Assembly: GCA_023254645.1 (NCBI GenBank) | Contig: JALRLA010000090.1 | Span: forward strand, 1 to 7,850 | Direction: 5' to 3' | Length of the DNA: 7,850 nucleotides | DNA from: Bacteroidia bacterium | Lineage (GTDB): Bacteria > Bacteroidota > Bacteroidia > NS11-12g > UBA955 | Shown: positions 1-6,643 of the stretch, in pieces | How positions within the stretch are numbered: position 1 is the stretch's first letter | How the letters are laid out: each line of letters starts with the position of its first letter | Translations under genes and position numbers: made by a program | Notes under the pieces: generated by a model | Database searches by the model: none | Seen by the model: the letters and a program-made list of their open reading frames with translations, nothing else | Told to the model about the DNA's origin: nothing

Positions 1-2647
1 GGTCGGCCAAGAAGACGTAATCAGCCGCCGTTAGATTGATGCCGCTGTTTCCAGCTCGCAAACTCAGCAAGAAAACAGGAATGTCCGGGTTGTTTTGGAA
101 TCGGTCGATGGCCTGGGCGCGTTCTTTTTCATCCATGGAGCCGTCCAAGTACGAATAAGCAATGCGCTGATCGTGAAGCATGTCTTCGAAAACGCGCAAA
201 TACCCAACAAATTGAGAGAAAATTAACACCTTATGCCCGCCTTCAATGGCTCGTTCCAGCATGTGGAATATTTCATTGTCTTTGCCCGATGAACCTTCGA
301 ATGTAGGCTCTTTGAGTGTTGGGTTCAACGCTAACTGGCGAAGGTGCATCAGGCCGTTGAAGATTTTCAATCGAGCGCGGTTCAAGCCCACTTGACCTAC
401 GTGGCTCAGCAGTTCGTTCCGGTATTGGCTCTTGACCTTTTCGTACAATTCCTGCTGCTCTGGGCTCATTTCGCAATAGTGAATTTTCTCGATTTTGGGA
501 GGAAGCTCGGTCACCACCTGCTTCTTGGTTCTTCTCAAGACAAAGGGGTCGATGAACTTTCTCAACTGCTCTGCCTTTTGTGGATCACCGCTGCGCTCAA
601 TGGGTCGAATGAACTCTTTTTCAAAATAGAGGTAACTGCCCAGGAGCCCTTTGTTTAAGAAGTTCATTTGGCTCCAAATGTCCATCAAAGTGTTTTCGAT
701 GGGGGTGCCGGTCAAGGCAATGCGAAGAGGGGCTTGCAACTTCAGTAGGTTTCTAGCCGTTAGGGAACTAGGGTTTTTAATCGCTTGGCTCTCGTCAAGT
801 ATAATGGCTTGGATATCAAGTGTCTCTAGCCATTGTATGTCGTTGCGCATGGTCCCGTAACTCATAATGATGACCTGAGTCTTGGTCGCTTGGCTTTGCA
901 ATTTTTGACGCCCTACCCCTGAATAAAGCATGGTTTTCAAGGACGGAGCAAATCGCTTGGCTTCTTGAGACCAATTGTAAAGTAGAGATTTAGGGGTAAT
1001 GACCAATACGGGTTTTGAGGATTCTTGGGTCAAATGCAAGATCAAAGCCAAGGTTTGTATGGTTTTACCCAAGCCCATGTCATCGGCGAGCAAAGCGCCA
1101 AAATTGTGTTCGAGCATGAATCGCAGCCAGCGATAACCTTCCAGCTGATAGGGGCGCATGGTGGCCTTGAAACCCGGTGGCAATTCAAATTCAGGGAAAT
1201 CGCCTGAGTGCAGGGTTTTTAGCCAATCACTTCCAGGAAGTCCTGCTTCGGTGTATTCTGATAAATCATCTAAAAGGCCACTGTGAATGGTTTTGAGGCG
1301 CAATTCTTCGTGTTCCACATCGCTGAGGTGCATCAAGGGCTCAAATCGGTCGAACCACTCTTGAGGCAAAATGGCCACTTGTCCATTGGGTAGCAAGAAC
1401 TCGTGAATGCGTTCCATGATGTTCTTTTTAAAGCGACTGAACGGGAACTCGAATTCTCCGATTTTCACTCGGGCCATCAGATCAAACCAGTCTTGATTTT
1501 GGTGAATGTGAATCTTCAGTTCTATGCTTCCAAGGTGGTATTGAACAGGACCTGTGTCTTGCTGGAGTTCAAAGCCTTCTCTCTGTAAAAGGGGGCCATG
1601 TTCGTTGAACCAAGAGACCATCCCGTAGGTAGGGTCTAGTGACTTGTCGGCCTTTAATTCAAATAAACTACCCGTAGAGTTAATTAATCCTAAATCTCTT
1701 AATATCTTTATTTTGGCATTTTCTCCATGAAAGGATCTTCGAACCCTGTGAAACACGGGGTTCTCTCCTATCATTTCTAATGAGACATTGACCCTTTTGT
1801 CGACGTGGTACGGGAATTTCCATTGTCCATATTGAAAATACAAGGTGGCCTTTTTATCCTCGAATTGATGAGACAAAACCAAAACGGGATTCATGTTGAA
1901 CTGGTCGGTGACAATGTCAAACCCTTGGGCGTATACATCGTGATTCTCCAGCAATGGCCCCACAAATTTTTCAAAATAGAACTTCTCTTGATGAGGATCT
2001 ACATGAATGTATTTTTTAGACAAGAAGGGTCTCAGCTTGACACCATCTACGTTGGGTGGAAAGAACAATAATCGATCGGAGGTGATGAGCCAAGTGGGTT
2101 GAGTGGACAACAGGTGACTGTTGTTCTGGTAGAACGGAATCTTTTCGCCGTGATGTTTGATGGTGGCGAAGTAATTCATGCCCTCTTCGTTTCTTCTGAA
2201 GTGGAACAATATGCTCGCGGGCTCGTCAATAAAGGAAACCGGTGAGCCCATAGGTTCGCCAGCGCTATTCGCCCAGTACAAGGGATAACTCTTCACAACA
2301 TTGAGAATGGCTATCATCTGAGCATCAATGAAGCCTCGAACGGCTTTTTGAATTTCAGGGGTGTAGTGTTTCAAGTAAAAGTCTTGAAGCTTGATGGCTC
2401 GTTTGCCATTGTAAAAGCGCTTCTTCACACTTTCGGATTCAAACTCTTCCATCCATTCAACGGCTTTTCCAAGTTCAGGAGTCAGGCCGAAGTATTCTGC
2501 GGTCTTGGGTCTGATGCGCTGGTAGGTAAGTGAGGGCATGCCGTTGTCCAGCAATTGAACCGCATTGGCCTCGATGACGACTCCAAAGTAGGGATGTTCC
2601 ACAAACGTAAACACTACCTCGAAACCTTTTGTATTGACTACCTGCAT
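1..2647 (-). CDS. SNF2/Rad54-family helicase-like ATPase, 3' end cut off by window edge
   Basis: The frame is open for 882 codons from the ATG at 2647-2645 and runs off the left edge. An in-frame stop lies seven codons upstream, so this is the first possible ATG. Residues 1 to about 490 match no domain I recognise. The ATPase core starts near residue 497 (MRPYQLEGYRWL, Q-like motif). It then shows Walker A DDMGLGKT (522-529, Lys528), motif Ia ITPKSLLYNW (from about 550), Walker B variant DESQ (618-621), motif III LTGTPIEN (645-652), then the second RecA lobe with KVLIFSQF (806-813) and SLRAGNSGINLTAAD (862-876). Motif VI with the arginine finger would follow off-window. Family knowledge: such proteins are DNA-dependent ATPases that translocate on duplex DNA and remodel protein-DNA or transcription complexes; most show no strand separation. 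Only one cysteine (725) is visible, so there is no N-terminal SWIM zinc finger. The bacterial role is unknown. Assignment to the superfamily is near certain. Confidence 0.95.
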   Translation of the reverse strand, partial: MQVVNTKGFEVVFTFVEHPYFGVVIEANAVQLLDNGMPSLTYQRIRPKTAEYFGLTPELGKAVEWMEEFESESVKKRFYNGKRAIKLQDFYLKHYTPEIQKAVRGFIDAQMIAILNVVKSYPLYWANSAGEPMGSPVSFIDEPASILFHFRRNEEGMNYFATIKHHGEKIPFYQNNSHLLSTQPTWLITSDRLLFFPPNVDGVKLRPFLSKKYIHVDPHQEKFYFEKFVGPLLENHDVYAQGFDIVTDQFNMNPVLVLSHQFEDKKATLYFQYGQWKFPYHVDKRVNVSLEMIGENPVFHRVRRSFHGENAKIKILRDLGLINSTGSLFELKADKSLDPTYGMVSWFNEHGPLLQREGFELQQDTGPVQYHLGSIELKIHIHQNQDWFDLMARVKIGEFEFPFSRFKKNIMERIHEFLLPNGQVAILPQEWFDRFEPLMHLSDVEHEELRLKTIHSGLLDDLSEYTEAGLPGSDWLKTLHSGDFPEFELPPGFKATMRPYQLEGYRWLRFMLEHNFGALLADDMGLGKTIQTLALILHLTQESSKPVLVITPKSLLYNWSQEAKRFAPSLKTMLYSGVGRQKLQSQATKTQVIIMSYGTMRNDIQWLETLDIQAIILDESQAIKNPSSLTARNLLKLQAPLRIALTGTPIENTLMDIWSQMNFLNKGLLGSYLYFEKEFIRPIERSGDPQKAEQLRKFIDPFVLRRTKKQVVTELPPKIEKIHYCEMSPEQQELYEKVKSQYRNELLSHVGQVGLNRARLKIFNGLMHLRQLALNPTLKEPTFEGSSGKDNEIFHMLERAIEGGHKVLIFSQFVGYLRVFEDMLHDQRIAYSYLDGSMDEKERAQAIDRFQNNPDIPVFLLSLRAGNSGINLTAADYVFLAD

Positions 2648-2674
2648 GAAGAAAATAAGAGCTAATTAATCAGG

Positions 2675-2705
2675 CAATTTACGCCGAATAGTTCGCATGG
2701 GCAAA
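2675..2705 (-). promoter_or_regulatory. Candidate Bacteroidota-type promoter for the SNF2 gene
   Basis: Read on the minus strand, TTTG (2705-2702) is followed by a 20-base spacer and then TAAATTG (2681-2675). The Bacteroidota primary sigma factor recognises a -33 TTTG/TTG and a -7 TAnnTTTG about 19-21 bases apart, so spacing and the -33 box fit well while the -7 box departs from consensus in its last bases. Transcription would begin near 2668, leaving a leader of about 20 bases before the ATG at 2647. This is a sequence match only. Confidence 0.4.
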
Positions 2706-2715
2706 GGCCTAGGCC
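2706..2715. repeat. Perfect 10-base palindrome in the divergent intergenic region
   Basis: GGCCTAGGCC is its own reverse complement. It sits next to the -33 box proposed for the SNF2 gene and about 35 bases upstream of the -7 box proposed for the operon, a suitable place for a dimeric regulator acting on both sides. A chance palindrome of this length in 115 bases is not very improbable (roughly one in ten), so operator function is only a suggestion. No palindrome-binding regulator is encoded in the window. Confidence 0.3.
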
Positions 2716-2750
2716 CTCTATACGCCCAACTCTCTAGCTCTAAATTGTTG

Positions 2751-2758
2751 TAGATTTG
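2751..2758 (+). promoter_or_regulatory. Candidate -7 promoter box for the four-gene operon
   Basis: TAGATTTG matches the Bacteroidota -7 consensus TAnnTTTG exactly. No TTTG or TTG stands 19-21 bases upstream, so the -33 half is missing or degenerate. The box ends only four bases before the ATG at 2763, so a transcript made from it would start at or within a few bases of the start codon and have essentially no leader. If it is a chance match, the true promoter lies somewhere else in the 115-base gap. Confidence 0.4.
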
Positions 2759-2762
2759 TTCT

Positions 2763-3251
2763 ATGTCAGGGAATCTGCTTAACACGTCATTGCTAAGTAT
2801 TTCAAAATCAGAAAAATATACAATTGCTCATCAGCAATTACAGGAATTGTTGAACGGTGAATCAGATTCCATCGCCAACTTGGGAAATGCTATGGCTTTG
2901 TTGAAACAGACATTTTCTTGGTGGTGGGTGGGATTGTACCGAGTTGAAGGGGAAGAACTGTGTTTGGGTCCTTTTCAGGGGCCGGTAGCCTGCACTCGAA
3001 TTGCCTACGGAAAAGGAGTTTGCGGTTCGGCATGGAAACAGGCTCAAACCCTCATAGTTCCCAATGTTCATGAGTTTCCTGGCCACATCGCTTGCAGTGC
3101 GGAAAGTCAAAGTGAGATCGTAGTCCCTATTTTTAACAACGATCAAGTTATTGCTGTTTTGGACGTCGATAGCGAAAACCTTGACCAGTTTGATGCCGAA
3201 GATGCCCGTGAATTGGAAATATTTTGTGCATCTTTGGTACCCTACCTATGA
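2763..3251 (+). CDS. msrC: Free methionine-(R)-sulfoxide reductase (GAF-domain fRMsr)
   Basis: This 162-residue protein is a single GAF domain of the usual fRMsr length. The enzyme reduces free L-methionine-(R)-sulfoxide to methionine in the cytoplasm, with electrons from thioredoxin, and thereby repairs oxidised methionine that is not in protein. The three family cysteines are present: Cys77 in GPFQGPVACTRI, Cys87 in GKGVCGSAW and Cys111 in FPGHIACSA. Their spacing of 10 and 24 equals that of E. coli Cys84, Cys94 and Cys118, where Cys118 is catalytic. EIVVPIF (118-124) and VLDVDSE (132-138) complete the signature. The ATG at 2763 is the first possible start, because an in-frame TAG lies four codons upstream. 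It is the first gene of the operon, and its stop overlaps the next start as ATGA. The intact cysteine triad makes a purely sensory GAF protein unlikely. Two further cysteines (67, 155) are not family residues. Confidence 0.93.
   Translation: MSGNLLNTSLLSISKSEKYTIAHQQLQELLNGESDSIANLGNAMALLKQTFSWWWVGLYRVEGEELCLGPFQGPVACTRIAYGKGVCGSAWKQAQTLIVPNVHEFPGHIACSAESQSEIVVPIFNNDQVIAVLDVDSENLDQFDAEDARELEIFCASLVPYL
2822..2839 (+). repeat. Inverted repeat early in the fRMsr coding region
   Basis: Seven-base arms AATTGCT (2822-2828) and AGCAATT (2833-2839) flank a four-base loop CATC. In RNA they would form a perfect 7-bp hairpin starting 60 bases into the open reading frame, over codons 20-26. It may affect early translation or mRNA stability of the operon transcript, or be coincidental. 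There is no U-tract after it, so it is not a terminator. Confidence 0.3.
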
Positions 3252-4510
3252 GTGGAAGAAAGAACATTACCCTACTGATCATTGTGGCCTCTCTGGGCTA
3301 CTTTGTCGATATCTACGACTTAATTCTCTTTAACATCATCAAGAAAGAGAGTCTCACCATGTTGAACATGGATTTTGGAACCTACGAAACGGTGCTGTTT
3401 CGCTGGCAAATGGCGGGAATGCTCTTGGGTGGCATCTTATGGGGTGTTTGGGGCGATAAGAAAGGTCGTGTATCGGTTTTGTTTGGGAGCATTTTGCTGT
3501 ATTCGCTGGCCAACATTGCCAACGCCTTTGTTGAAACCGTTGAAGGCTATAAGTTTTGGCGTTTCGCCGCTGGTATAGGTCTAGCTGGTGAATTGGGTGC
3601 CGCCATCACTCTGGTTTCAGAACTTCTACCCATCAAAAGAAGGGGAATCGGCACCATGATTATCGTGACTTTTGGAGCCTTAGGGGCTGTGGCTGCCTTT
3701 TTTGTGGCCAGCAAAGGCGAATGGATAGGTTCGCTGATTGGTACCCTAACCGGTTTGGAATTGGCCAATTGGCAGGTGGCCTACATCGTAGGTGGATTGT
3801 TGGGTTTTGTCTTGCTGGCATTGAGAGCCGGGACATTTGAGTCAAACATGTTTCAAAAGAGCAAGAGCGATGATGTTCAGCGAGGCAATTTCTTTTGGTT
3901 GTTCAAAGACATGCCCACGTTTACCAAATACCTGGCCTGTATTTTCATAGGGCTACCCGTATGGTACGTGGTCGGAATATTGATTGCGCTCTCCCACCGC
4001 TTTTTCCCTGAAATCACAGGCTTGGCCGAGCCTCCTGTGAATACCCGCGAGCTGATCATGTGGTCTTATGTGGGTTTGAGTGCCGGTGATTTGCTCAGCG
4101 GATTGTTGTCTCAGGTTCTTCAGTCAAGAAAGAAAGTAATCTATCTCAACCTGTTGGGAATCACTTTGATGACTTTGTTGTTCTTGTTTGGTCCAGCGGG
4201 TTCGGCAGGCTATTACAAGACCATGGCGTTTATCCTAGGAAGTGCCACCGGCTACTGGGCCATTTTTGTGACCAATGCCAGTGAACAATTTGGAACCAAC
4301 ATTCGATCAACCGTTTCTGCTACCGTACCCAATTTTGTGCGAGGTGGAGTTTTGATCATTACGAGTTCATTTGAATGGTTTGAAACCAGTTTGCAATCGT
4401 CTATCTGGGCGGCCTCTTGGGTGGGGTTGGCTTGTTTAGCCTTGGCTCTATGGGGTACTTGGTACGTTGAAGAACCCTTCCATAAAGACTTGGATTATTA
4501 CGAGTCATAA
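3248..4510 (+). CDS. Major facilitator superfamily transporter, substrate unknown
   Basis: This 420-residue inner-membrane carrier has about 12 predicted hydrophobic spans: roughly 6-29, 52-69, 75-97, 103-125, 132-153, 176-193, then after a loop 227-248, 268-290, 296-315, 323-343, 360-376 and 386-406. The MFS motif A appears between TM2 and TM3 as GDKKGR (69-74). Acidic residues in TM1 (Asp21, Asp24 in GYFVDIYDLILF) and TM4 (Glu115 in GLAGELGAA, Glu125) recall proton-coupled sugar-porter and metabolite:H+ symporter branches. GELGAAITLVSELLP echoes the corresponding GGEWGGA..L..E..P segment there, but I cannot name the substrate. An ATG 24 bases upstream (3224) is in frame, but it would add eight polar-start residues encoded inside fRMsr. 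The ATGA overlap at 3248-3251 is the normal coupling arrangement, so I chose 3248. Its stop TAA directly abuts the rnr ATG. Confidence 0.88.
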   Translation: MSGRKNITLLIIVASLGYFVDIYDLILFNIIKKESLTMLNMDFGTYETVLFRWQMAGMLLGGILWGVWGDKKGRVSVLFGSILLYSLANIANAFVETVEGYKFWRFAAGIGLAGELGAAITLVSELLPIKRRGIGTMIIVTFGALGAVAAFFVASKGEWIGSLIGTLTGLELANWQVAYIVGGLLGFVLLALRAGTFESNMFQKSKSDDVQRGNFFWLFKDMPTFTKYLACIFIGLPVWYVVGILIALSHRFFPEITGLAEPPVNTRELIMWSYVGLSAGDLLSGLLSQVLQSRKKVIYLNLLGITLMTLLFLFGPAGSAGYYKTMAFILGSATGYWAIFVTNASEQFGTNIRSTVSATVPNFVRGGVLIITSSFEWFETSLQSSIWAASWVGLACLALALWGTWYVEEPFHKDLDYYES

Positions 4511-6625
4511 ATGGCAAAGCAAAAAATGAGTTTATTGGACCAGGTGGTACTGGCCATTCTGGAAGATGCCAAGCAGGGCACTCTCAACGCTCAACGCGTT
4601 TACACGCGCATTCCCCGTGATGCGCATTTTGACAAAGATGCCGTTTATCACTCCCTGTTGAGATTGGTTCAATGGGGAAAAGCCGAACAACCCTCAAAAG
4701 GAAACTTTCGGGCCATTCGTCCAGCCGAAGCGATTGAAGGGGTTATGGATTTGGGCAAACGAGGCGATTGGTACTTGCAGCCCGATTCTGGGGAGCGAAG
4801 CCTGTTCATTCCCGCTGAGTATGTGCATTACCTGCTGCCTGGAGATCGTGTTCAATGTGAGTTTGAAAGGCGGGGAAAACGCCTGCAAATCTTGAATTGT
4901 CGATTGATTGAGCGTGCGGTTCGGCAGTACATCGGTCAGTTGGATGTATTCGAACAAACCGGCTATTGCTTGGTGGAAGGGCTTCCCCTTCCCGATTTGA
5001 AAATCGACCAACCTGTATCGTCAGAGTACGATCGACACTTGGCGTTGGTCGAGGTATACGACTGGGTACGGCCCAAACGCAACCCCTCGGCACGTCTGAT
5101 AGAAGTATTGGGTTTGCCCGGTGAAAATAGCGCTGAAATGCACGCCATTGTGGCCGAATTTGGGTTCAAGGTGGGCTTTCCATTGGAAGTGGAACAAGAA
5201 GTGGCATCCATTCCCAATGAACCTGAACCACAAGATTTTGAGGGGCGCTGGGATTATCGATCGAATCTCACTTTTACCATTGATCCACAAGATGCCAAAG
5301 ACTTTGACGATGCGATTTCTCTAGTTGATCTAGACAGTGAACATTGGGAAATTGGTGTGCACATTGCCGATGTGGCTCATTATGTGAAGCCTCATACCGC
5401 CTTGAATACCGAGGCTTTGAGAAGGGCGACTTCGGTGTACTTGGTGGACAGAACCATTCCTATGCTGCCCGAGAAACTCAGCAATGGGTTGTGCTCCTTA
5501 AAACCCAATGTCGATCGATTGGCCTTCTCCGTGTTGTTTCGAATTCGCAAATCAGATATCAGCATCCAGGATATTCAATTTGGAAAGGCTGTGATTCACT
5601 CCAATCGACGATTTTCTTATGAAGAAGCTCAGGAGTTGATCATGGGAGCTGATGGGGAATGGTCTCAGGAAATGCAAACCTTGAATCAAATTGCCCAACA
5701 GTTTGAAAAAGAGCGCTTTGAAAAGGGTGCCTTGGTGTTTGAGTCCAAGGAAATGCGTTTTCGATTGGACCCCAAAACGGGTGAGCCCATAGAAGTCTAT
5801 GAAAAGCTGCGCTTTGAAGCCCACAAGATGATTGAGACCTACATGCTGATGGCCAACAAAGCTGTCGCTGAAAAGGTGCGTCATTGGAAAAAGCCACCCC
5901 TTCCCTACGTCTATCGAACGCATGATTATCCGCCGGGGGAAAGATTGTTGGATTTTGCACGTTTTGCCAAGTTGCTCGGATACCCCATTCAAATTGACAA
6001 CGAGTCACAAATTCGGAAGAGCTTCAACGAGTTGTCTAAGCGAGCGGAAGGGACTCCTGAGGCTGAATTGCTGCAGCAAATGGCCATTCGATCGATGGCC
6101 AAAGCCGTGTATACATCGCAAAAAACCGATCATTTTGGATTGGCTTTCCCCTGCTACACCCACTTCACATCTCCCATTCGGCGTTATCCAGATTTGTTGG
6201 CCCACCGAATGCTGTTCCATTACTTGCAACAGGCCGAACCGAGCCCGCTTTATTCAGAGGGTGAAATCGAGGAAATGGCCAAGCACAGCAGCAATATGGA
6301 GCAGAAAGCTTCGGAAGCCGAACGAGCCAGTGTGAAATACAAAATGGCCGAATTGATGACCCAGCACTTGGGCGAAGTGTTAGAGGCCAAGGTGACCGGT
6401 GTAACAGAATGGGGCATTTATGCGACCGCCTTGCAATACCATTGCGAAGGTTTGGTGAGGGTTCACGACATGAGAGGCGATCGGTATCGCTTTTATGAGG
6501 CTGAAAAGAAAATGGTGGGTGATCGACGCGGGCATGAAATTCGATTGGGAGACAGCATTTGGGTTCGGGTCAAAGCCGCAAACCCCAGTGATCGAACCAT
6601 CGATATGGTTTTACTGGACGATTGA
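4511..6625 (+). CDS. rnr: Ribonuclease R (RNB-family 3'-5' exoribonuclease)
   Basis: This 704-residue RNase R is a processive hydrolytic 3'-5' exonuclease that degrades structured RNA, damaged rRNA and mRNA and helps trans-translation-linked decay. Domain order is an N-terminal winged-helix region (about 5-70), cold-shock/OB domains (about 75-235), the RNB catalytic domain (about 246-570) and an S1 domain (about 622-702). The metal-binding aspartates are in IDPQDAKDFDDAIS: Asp258, Asp264, Asp266 and Asp267, corresponding to E. coli Asp272, 278, 280 and 281. Downstream RNB motifs ATSVYLVDRTIPMLPEKLSN (306-325) and FTSPIRRYPDLLAHR (552-566) carry the expected RNA-contacting arginines. The winged helix and length separate it from RNase II. 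It ends just after S1 and lacks the long lysine-rich tail of the 813-residue E. coli enzyme. The ATG follows the upstream TAA with no gap; Met6 is a less likely alternative. Confidence 0.96.
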   Translation: MAKQKMSLLDQVVLAILEDAKQGTLNAQRVYTRIPRDAHFDKDAVYHSLLRLVQWGKAEQPSKGNFRAIRPAEAIEGVMDLGKRGDWYLQPDSGERSLFIPAEYVHYLLPGDRVQCEFERRGKRLQILNCRLIERAVRQYIGQLDVFEQTGYCLVEGLPLPDLKIDQPVSSEYDRHLALVEVYDWVRPKRNPSARLIEVLGLPGENSAEMHAIVAEFGFKVGFPLEVEQEVASIPNEPEPQDFEGRWDYRSNLTFTIDPQDAKDFDDAISLVDLDSEHWEIGVHIADVAHYVKPHTALNTEALRRATSVYLVDRTIPMLPEKLSNGLCSLKPNVDRLAFSVLFRIRKSDISIQDIQFGKAVIHSNRRFSYEEAQELIMGADGEWSQEMQTLNQIAQQFEKERFEKGALVFESKEMRFRLDPKTGEPIEVYEKLRFEAHKMIETYMLMANKAVAEKVRHWKKPPLPYVYRTHDYPPGERLLDFARFAKLLGYPIQIDNESQIRKSFNELSKRAEGTPEAELLQQMAIRSMAKAVYTSQKTDHFGLAFPCYTHFTSPIRRYPDLLAHRMLFHYLQQAEPSPLYSEGEIEEMAKHSSNMEQKASEAERASVKYKMAELMTQHLGEVLEAKVTGVTEWGIYATALQYHCEGLVRVHDMRGDRYRFYEAEKKMVGDRRGHEIRLGDSIWVRVKAANPSDRTIDMVLLDD

Positions 6626-6643
6626 AGCAGCGTAACTTGCGGC

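Noticed and set aside
344..2533. Plus-strand open frames at 344-658, 651-860, 1025-1207, 1403-1588, 1805-2071 and 2348-2533
   Set aside because: All lie opposite the continuous SNF2 coding frame, whose motifs are unmistakable; their products have no recognisable domain and are shadows.
3224..3247. Eight-codon upstream extension of the MFS transporter from the ATG at 3224
   Set aside because: The extra residues overlap the reductase frame by 28 bases and add nothing to the first membrane span; the ATGA overlap start at 3248 is the ordinary arrangement.
2763..3251. Reading the GAF protein as a signalling or cyclic-nucleotide sensor
   Set aside because: The three fRMsr cysteines with exact spacing, and the absence of any attached output domain, favour the enzyme.
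5552..5992. 146-residue minus-strand open frame inside rnr, with other minus-strand frames at 4694-5290 and 5640-6229
   Set aside because: They are antisense to a conserved catalytic domain, have no domain of their own and no promoter or partner; codon structure of rnr explains them.
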